Part shown: positions 59,696-64,000 of the stretch, piece by piece
How the letters are laid out: every line of letters begins with the position of its first letter
Numbering within the stretch: position 1 is the stretch's first letter
Assembly (NCBI RefSeq): GCF_016097555.1
Contig: NC_054704.1
Span: forward strand, 30,134,023-30,198,022
Origin: Gigantopelta aegis
Lineage: Eukaryota; Mollusca; Gastropoda; Neomphalida; Peltospiridae
Length of the DNA stretch: 64,000 nucleotides
Direction of reading: 5' to 3'
The notes under the pieces: generated by a model
Told to the model about the DNA's origin: nothing
Database searches by the model: none
Seen by the model: the letters and a program-made list of their open reading frames with translations, nothing else
Made by a program: the position numbers and the translations under genes

Positions 59696-62600
59696 ATGGA
59701 AGCCATTTCAAATAACCCCACAATTAGCCAGGAACAAGGGCCTAGCCCTAGAATTCCCGAGAGTAGCCAGGTAAGCCAGGTGCTTGATAGCAATGTAGTG
59801 ACGGACTCACCTAGGTCCACTATCCCCCCCCCCCCCCCCCCCAACCCAGACCAAGGACTAAAACCACGACCACCAAACCACGGGTCGCCGATGTGGAGGT
59901 ATACTCTGTAGGTGCGGGCACCGACCAGTACATATACCCGGATGTAGAGTTTGTCCTCACTTGTCCTAAATTGCGTGCGGTCGATCTAGCAATCAAGTTG
60001 GCCCTCGGATCTGCTGTTAAAGGCACACCAAATACGCCTAAAAGCCCCACAAATTGAGATATCTAGCAATCAAGTTGGCCCTCGGATCTGCTGTTAAAGG
60101 CACACCAAATACGCCTAAAAGCCCCACAAATTGAGATATCTAGCAATCAAGTTGGCCCTCGGATCTGCCGTTAAAGGCACACCAAATACGCCTAAAAGCC
60201 CCACAAATTGAGATATCTAGAAATCAAGTTGGCCCTCGGATCTGCTGTTAAAGGCACACCAAATACGCCTAAAAGCCCCACAAATTGAGATATCTAGCAA
60301 TCAAGTTGGCCCTCGGATCTGCTGTTAAAGGCACACCAAATACGCCTAAAAGCCCCACAAATTGAGATATCTAGCAATCAAGTTGGCCCTCGGATCTGCT
60401 GTTAAAGGCACACCAAATACGCCTAAAAGCCCCACAAATTGAGATATCTAGCAATCAAGTTGGCCCTCGGATCTGCTGTTAAAGGCACACCAAATACGCC
60501 TAAAAGCCCCACAAATTGAGATATCTAGCAATCAAGTTGGCCCTCGGATCTGCCGTTAAAGGCACACCAAATACGCCTAAAAGCCCCACAAATTGAGATA
60601 TCTAGAAATCAAGTTGGCCCTCGGATCTGCTGTTAAAGGCACACCAAATACGCCTAAAAGCCCCACAAATTGAGATATCTAGCAATCAAGTTGGCCCTCG
60701 GATCTGCTGTTAAAGGCACACCAAATACGCCTAAAAGCCCCACAAATTGAGATATCTAGAAATCAAGTTGGCCCTCGGATCTGCTGTTAAAGGCACACCA
60801 AATACGCCTAAAAGCCCCACAAATTGAGATATCTAGCAATCAAGTTGGCCCTCGGATCTGCTGTTAAAGGCACACCAAATACGCCTAAAGCCCCACAAAT
60901 TGAGATATCTAGCAATCAAGTTGGCCCTCGGATCTGCTGTTAAAGGCACACCAAATACGCCTAAAGCCCCACAAATTGAGATATCTAGCAATCAAGTTGG
61001 CCCTCGGATCTGCTGTTAAAGGCACACCAAATACGCCTAAAGCCCCACAAATTGAGATATCTAGCAATCAAGTTGGCCCTCGGATCTGCTGTTAAAGGCA
61101 CACCAAATACGCCTAAAAGCCCCACAAATTGAGATATCTAGCAATCAAGTTGGCCCTCGGATCTGCTGTTAAAGGCACACCAAATACGCCTAAAGCCCCA
61201 CAAATTGAGATATCTAGCAATCAAGTTGGCCCTCGGATCTGCTGTTAAAGGCACACCAAATACGCCTAAAAGCCCCACAAATTGAGATATCTAGCAATCA
61301 AGTTGGCCCTCGATCTGCTAAATACGCCTAAAAGCCCCACAAATTGAGATATCTAGCAATCAAGTTGGCCCTCGGATCTGCTGTTAAAGGCACACCAAAT
61401 ACGCCTAAAAGCCCCACAAATTGAGATATCTAGCAATCAAGTTGGCCCTCGGATCTGCTGTTAAAGGCACACCAAATACGCCTAAAGCCCCACAAATTGA
61501 GATATCTAGCAATCAAGTTGGCCCTCGGATCTGCTGTTAAAGGCACACCAAATACGCCTAAAGCCCCACAAATTGAGATATCTAGCAATCAAGTTGGCCC
61601 TCGGATCTGCTGTTAAAGGCACCACCAAATACGCCTAAAAGCCCCACAAATTGAGATATCTAGCAATCAAGTTGGCCCTCGGATCTGCTGTTAAAGGCAC
61701 ACCAAATACGCCTAAAAGCCCCACAAATTGAGATATCTAGCAATCAAGTTGGCCCTCGGATCTGCTGTTAAAGGCACACCAAATACGCCTAAAAGCCCCA
61801 CAAATTGAGATATCTAGCAATCAAGTTGGCCCTCGGATCTGCTGTTAAAGGCACACCAAATACGCCTAAAAGCCCCACAAATTGAGATATCTAGCAATCA
61901 AGTTGGCCCTCGGATCTGCTGTTAAAGGCACACCAAATACGCCTAAAGCCCCACAAATTGAGATATCTAGCAATCAAGTTGGCCCTCGGATCTGCTGTTA
62001 AAGGCACACCAAATACGCCTAAAGCCCCACAAATTGAGATATCTAGCAATCAAGTTGGCCCTCGGATCTGCTGTTAAAGGCACACCAAATACGCCTAAAA
62101 GCCCCACAAATTGAGATATCTAGCAATCAAGTTGGCCCTCGGATCTGCTGTTAAAGGCACACCAAATACGCCTAAAGCCCCACAAATTGAGATATCTAGC
62201 AATCAAGTTGGCCCTCGGATCTGCTGTTAAAGGCACACCAAATACGCCTAAAAGCCCCACAAATTGAGATATCTAGAAATCAGCTCAGATGAGGATGAGG
62301 AGATCGACGTAGTGAACGATGTTGACCCCGAGAGCGAACTTAAAAACAAAATTCCAGGTGTTAGAAAAAAAAACCCCACACTACCAGAGCATTAAAAAGA
62401 GCTAAGAAAAATAATAAACCAGCCCCCTCGCCTAAAGCTGATAACATTCCAGGCCTTAGGCAAGTTTTGTTCAATGGTAACAACCCTACGTTGTACCAGT
62501 ATATTTACTGGCAGCAGGCCATATCCAACATCTTGGAAGAAAAATCGAAAAACAACGTGACAGACGTGTTGTACCATACTAGGCTGTCTAACGGAGACAC

Positions 62601-62760
62601 CTTCATCAAAGGCGAGGAAGAGGCGCTCAACAATTTGAGTAGTTTATTCAAAATCAATGCCGACCCTCACTCTGAGGAACCGGCCATGGTAAGGTTAGTA
62701 TATCGGTCTCAATACCACCAGGGACCAAACCTTCCTTCATCAACACAGCGGTAACACTAC
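59696..62760 (+). pseudogene. Broken open-frame remnant, unrecognised
   Basis: Coding-like pieces on the + strand lie on both sides of the 77-bp satellite. Before it: a Pro/Ser-rich start (MEAISNNPTISQEQGPSPRI) and a stretch with DQYIYPDVEFVLTCPKLRAV. After it: an acidic patch (SSDEDEEIDVVNDVDPESE) and a longer segment at 62467-62754 with LYQYIYWQQAISNILEEKSK. I do not recognise the family. It may be the first open frame of a non-LTR element, because a LINE endonuclease follows at 63165, or the remnant of another element or gene. It is clearly not functional. No function is proposed. Confidence 0.45.
59982..62281. repeat. 77-bp satellite array, about 30 units
   Basis: Head-to-tail units of 77 bp (76 in a one-A-shorter version) start ATCTAGCAATCAAGTTGGCC and end GCCCCACAAATTGAGAT. 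Units differ only by a few recurring variants: GCAATC or GAAATC, CTGCTG or CTGCCG, and AAAAG or AAAG before CCCC. One unit near 61310-61322 has a ~18-base deletion. The CTGCCG unit followed by a GAAATC unit recurs five units apart near 60170 and 60555, a sign of block duplication. The first unit continues the open frame that precedes it. Confidence 0.97.
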
Positions 62761-62916
62761 TGTCAAAAACAGATAACGTAGATCTAGGGGTTAACATCCA
62801 TGACAGGCTTAACATAGCTTTTAATTCCCCCAAAGCCTTCCTGTCAAAGGAAAATACATTTCACCAAGACTTGTGACCAGGCCACCCAAACAGGTTTAGC
62901 CACTTCCAATAGCTCG

Positions 62917-63012
62917 ATGATGATGATAACTAGTTTAACGTGCCCATATACCACTAGGGTTTTGAACACGCCCATCCCGAGTCCAACCTCCGATAAGATC
63001 GGTGGCCTGACT

Positions 63013-63049
<37 letters not shown>

Positions 63050-63165
63050 AGTGTTGAAAATGGGCAGAATTTTGAAAATAGCAATTAATAAAAAATAATA
63101 AAAAAATTACGAGCCAAAAATAAAAAGAATTGACTGCTCGGCCGAATATTTATATAATTTATAAT
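62917..63165 (+). repeat. Dispersed hairpin plus poly(G) module, copy 2
   Basis: Matches the 52445 module: GATGATGATAACTAGTTTAA, the same hairpin (CCCGAGTC and GACTCGGG arms), then about 35 G (63014-63048), then AAAAAGAATTGACTGCTCGG and CGAATATTTATATAAT. It lies directly against a LINE endonuclease whose first residues are missing. Confidence 0.8.
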
Positions 63166-64000
63166 TAGCACTAGTAATATCAAGCCAGATATAATTTGCC
63201 TTCAAGAAACATGGCTAGGAATCAGCACTAAAGATAAACAAAAAAAATCTAAAGTATTTAAAATTCCAGGTTATACCAGTTATTATAAAAATAAAAATAA
63301 TAGCACTGGAGGTGGAATAGCTACGCTAATTAAAAATACTATACCTCATACTGAAATTAAATATGAATCTATTAATACTAACTTAGAAGACCTAGGACTT
63401 ACTATACAAAATGACAAAATGACTATTGACATCATTAATGTTTATAGCCCACCGGGAACAGCCCATAATCAACTAACGTTAAGAGATTACAATAAACTCA
63501 TAAATCCAAATAATAACTTAATCCTTGTAGGAGATTTCAATTGTCATAACACACTGTGGGGAGGTCTGCACTCTGACGCACAGGGAGACATACTAGAGGA
63601 ATTCATCAATATACATAACCTAGTATGTCTCAACGATGGCAGTACTACATCTATCCATGACTATTTGGGCACATCTGCCATCAATCTATTTATCACCTCT
63701 AGCAACATAGGTGCAAACGCCCAATGGGGAGGTGTTAGAAGCTCTCAATAGCGACCACCTCCTGATCTTAACCAGCTATAAATGTAATAATACCTATTCA
63801 GAAAAAGAGAAATTTATACCTAAATTTAAATTTAGTGAAGCTAACTGGGCTGGCTTTACAAGCAACTGTAGCAAAATCAAATTAGAAGATAGCCTAAGCA
63901 TTGACGATGCCACTACTAAACTTACAAATAAAATAATAGAAATAGCTGAAAAGAATATCCCTAAAACTAAACCTTTCAATAAAAATAGACCAGATAGCTG
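63165..64000 (+). mobile_element. LINE (non-LTR retrotransposon) endonuclease, cut by the window edge
   Basis: An APE-type endonuclease in order: SNIKPDIICLQETWLG (catalytic Glu) near 63173, GGGIATLIKN, IINVYSPPG near 63430, LVGDFNCHNTLWGG near 63525, LEEFINIHNLVCLNDGSTT near 63595, and SDH (SDHLLILTSYK) near 63752. The GDFN...LW and SDH signatures place it in the Jockey/I/CR1-like groups; the clade is unresolved. The frame shifts between GTSAINLFITSS and SDH, near 63725. INL replaces the usual IDL. The N-terminal start of the domain (the WN motif) is missing where the hairpin/poly(G) module abuts. The reverse transcriptase would lie beyond 64000. The dead LINE at 22640 covers a different part of ORF2, so the two cannot be compared. 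Confidence 0.88.

Noticed and set aside
59982-62281. Regular repeats suggested a CRISPR-like array
   Set aside because: Units are contiguous with no unique spacers, and the context is an animal genome. It is a tandem satellite.

Overview
The window reads as animal nuclear DNA, most likely from a mollusc. It is AT-rich, intron-rich and loaded with short repeats. Several tRNA-derived SINE families of the kind I associate with gastropods and bivalves recur more than twenty times, and the three recognisable host genes are animal genes. No bacterial, CRISPR, LTR-retrovirus or Polinton structure was recognised.

Layout. (1) 1-5.5 kb: intergenic repeats, then a TATA/Inr core promoter (4528-4560) and a leader holding a ~190-bp tandem duplication. 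(2) 5516-8116, + strand: a single-exon XK-related (XKR) membrane protein with a very long disordered tail. (3) 8.1-15.5 kb: 3' region, a minisatellite, SINE copies and two near-identical copies of a small terminal-inverted-repeat (TIR) element. (4) 15533-30890, - strand: an eight-exon homologue of human C19orf44 (DUF4614), reconstructed with phase-consistent splice sites. Its introns hold a dead LINE, a 1.29-kb hAT-like element with 8-bp target duplication, nested MITEs, SINEs, and tandem duplications that copy splice junctions of the gene itself. (5) 32.4-36.5 kb: a complete but disabled Tc1-like transposon, SINEs and an unusual element with clustered subterminal motifs. (6) 37091-44284, + strand: calreticulin in 11 exons (416 aa), with an exact ER-stress response element and a near-match just upstream. 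Two inverted copies of a piggyBac-like TTAA MITE bracket its last exons. (7) 45-59 kb: SINE mosaics (including a SINE inside a SINE), a decayed Tc1-like transposase, long homopolymers and microsatellites between inverted arms, and one possible terminal exon of a - strand gene. (8) 59.5-64 kb: a ~30-copy 77-bp satellite whose unit is also a segment of a broken open frame, then a LINE endonuclease running off the end of the window.

The three host genes do not form a functional unit. XKR proteins are plasma-membrane lipid scramblases or their relatives, calreticulin is an ER lectin chaperone, and the DUF4614 protein has no established function. All splice models come from reading GT/AG sites, phase and similarity remembered from known proteins; no alignment or database search was run.
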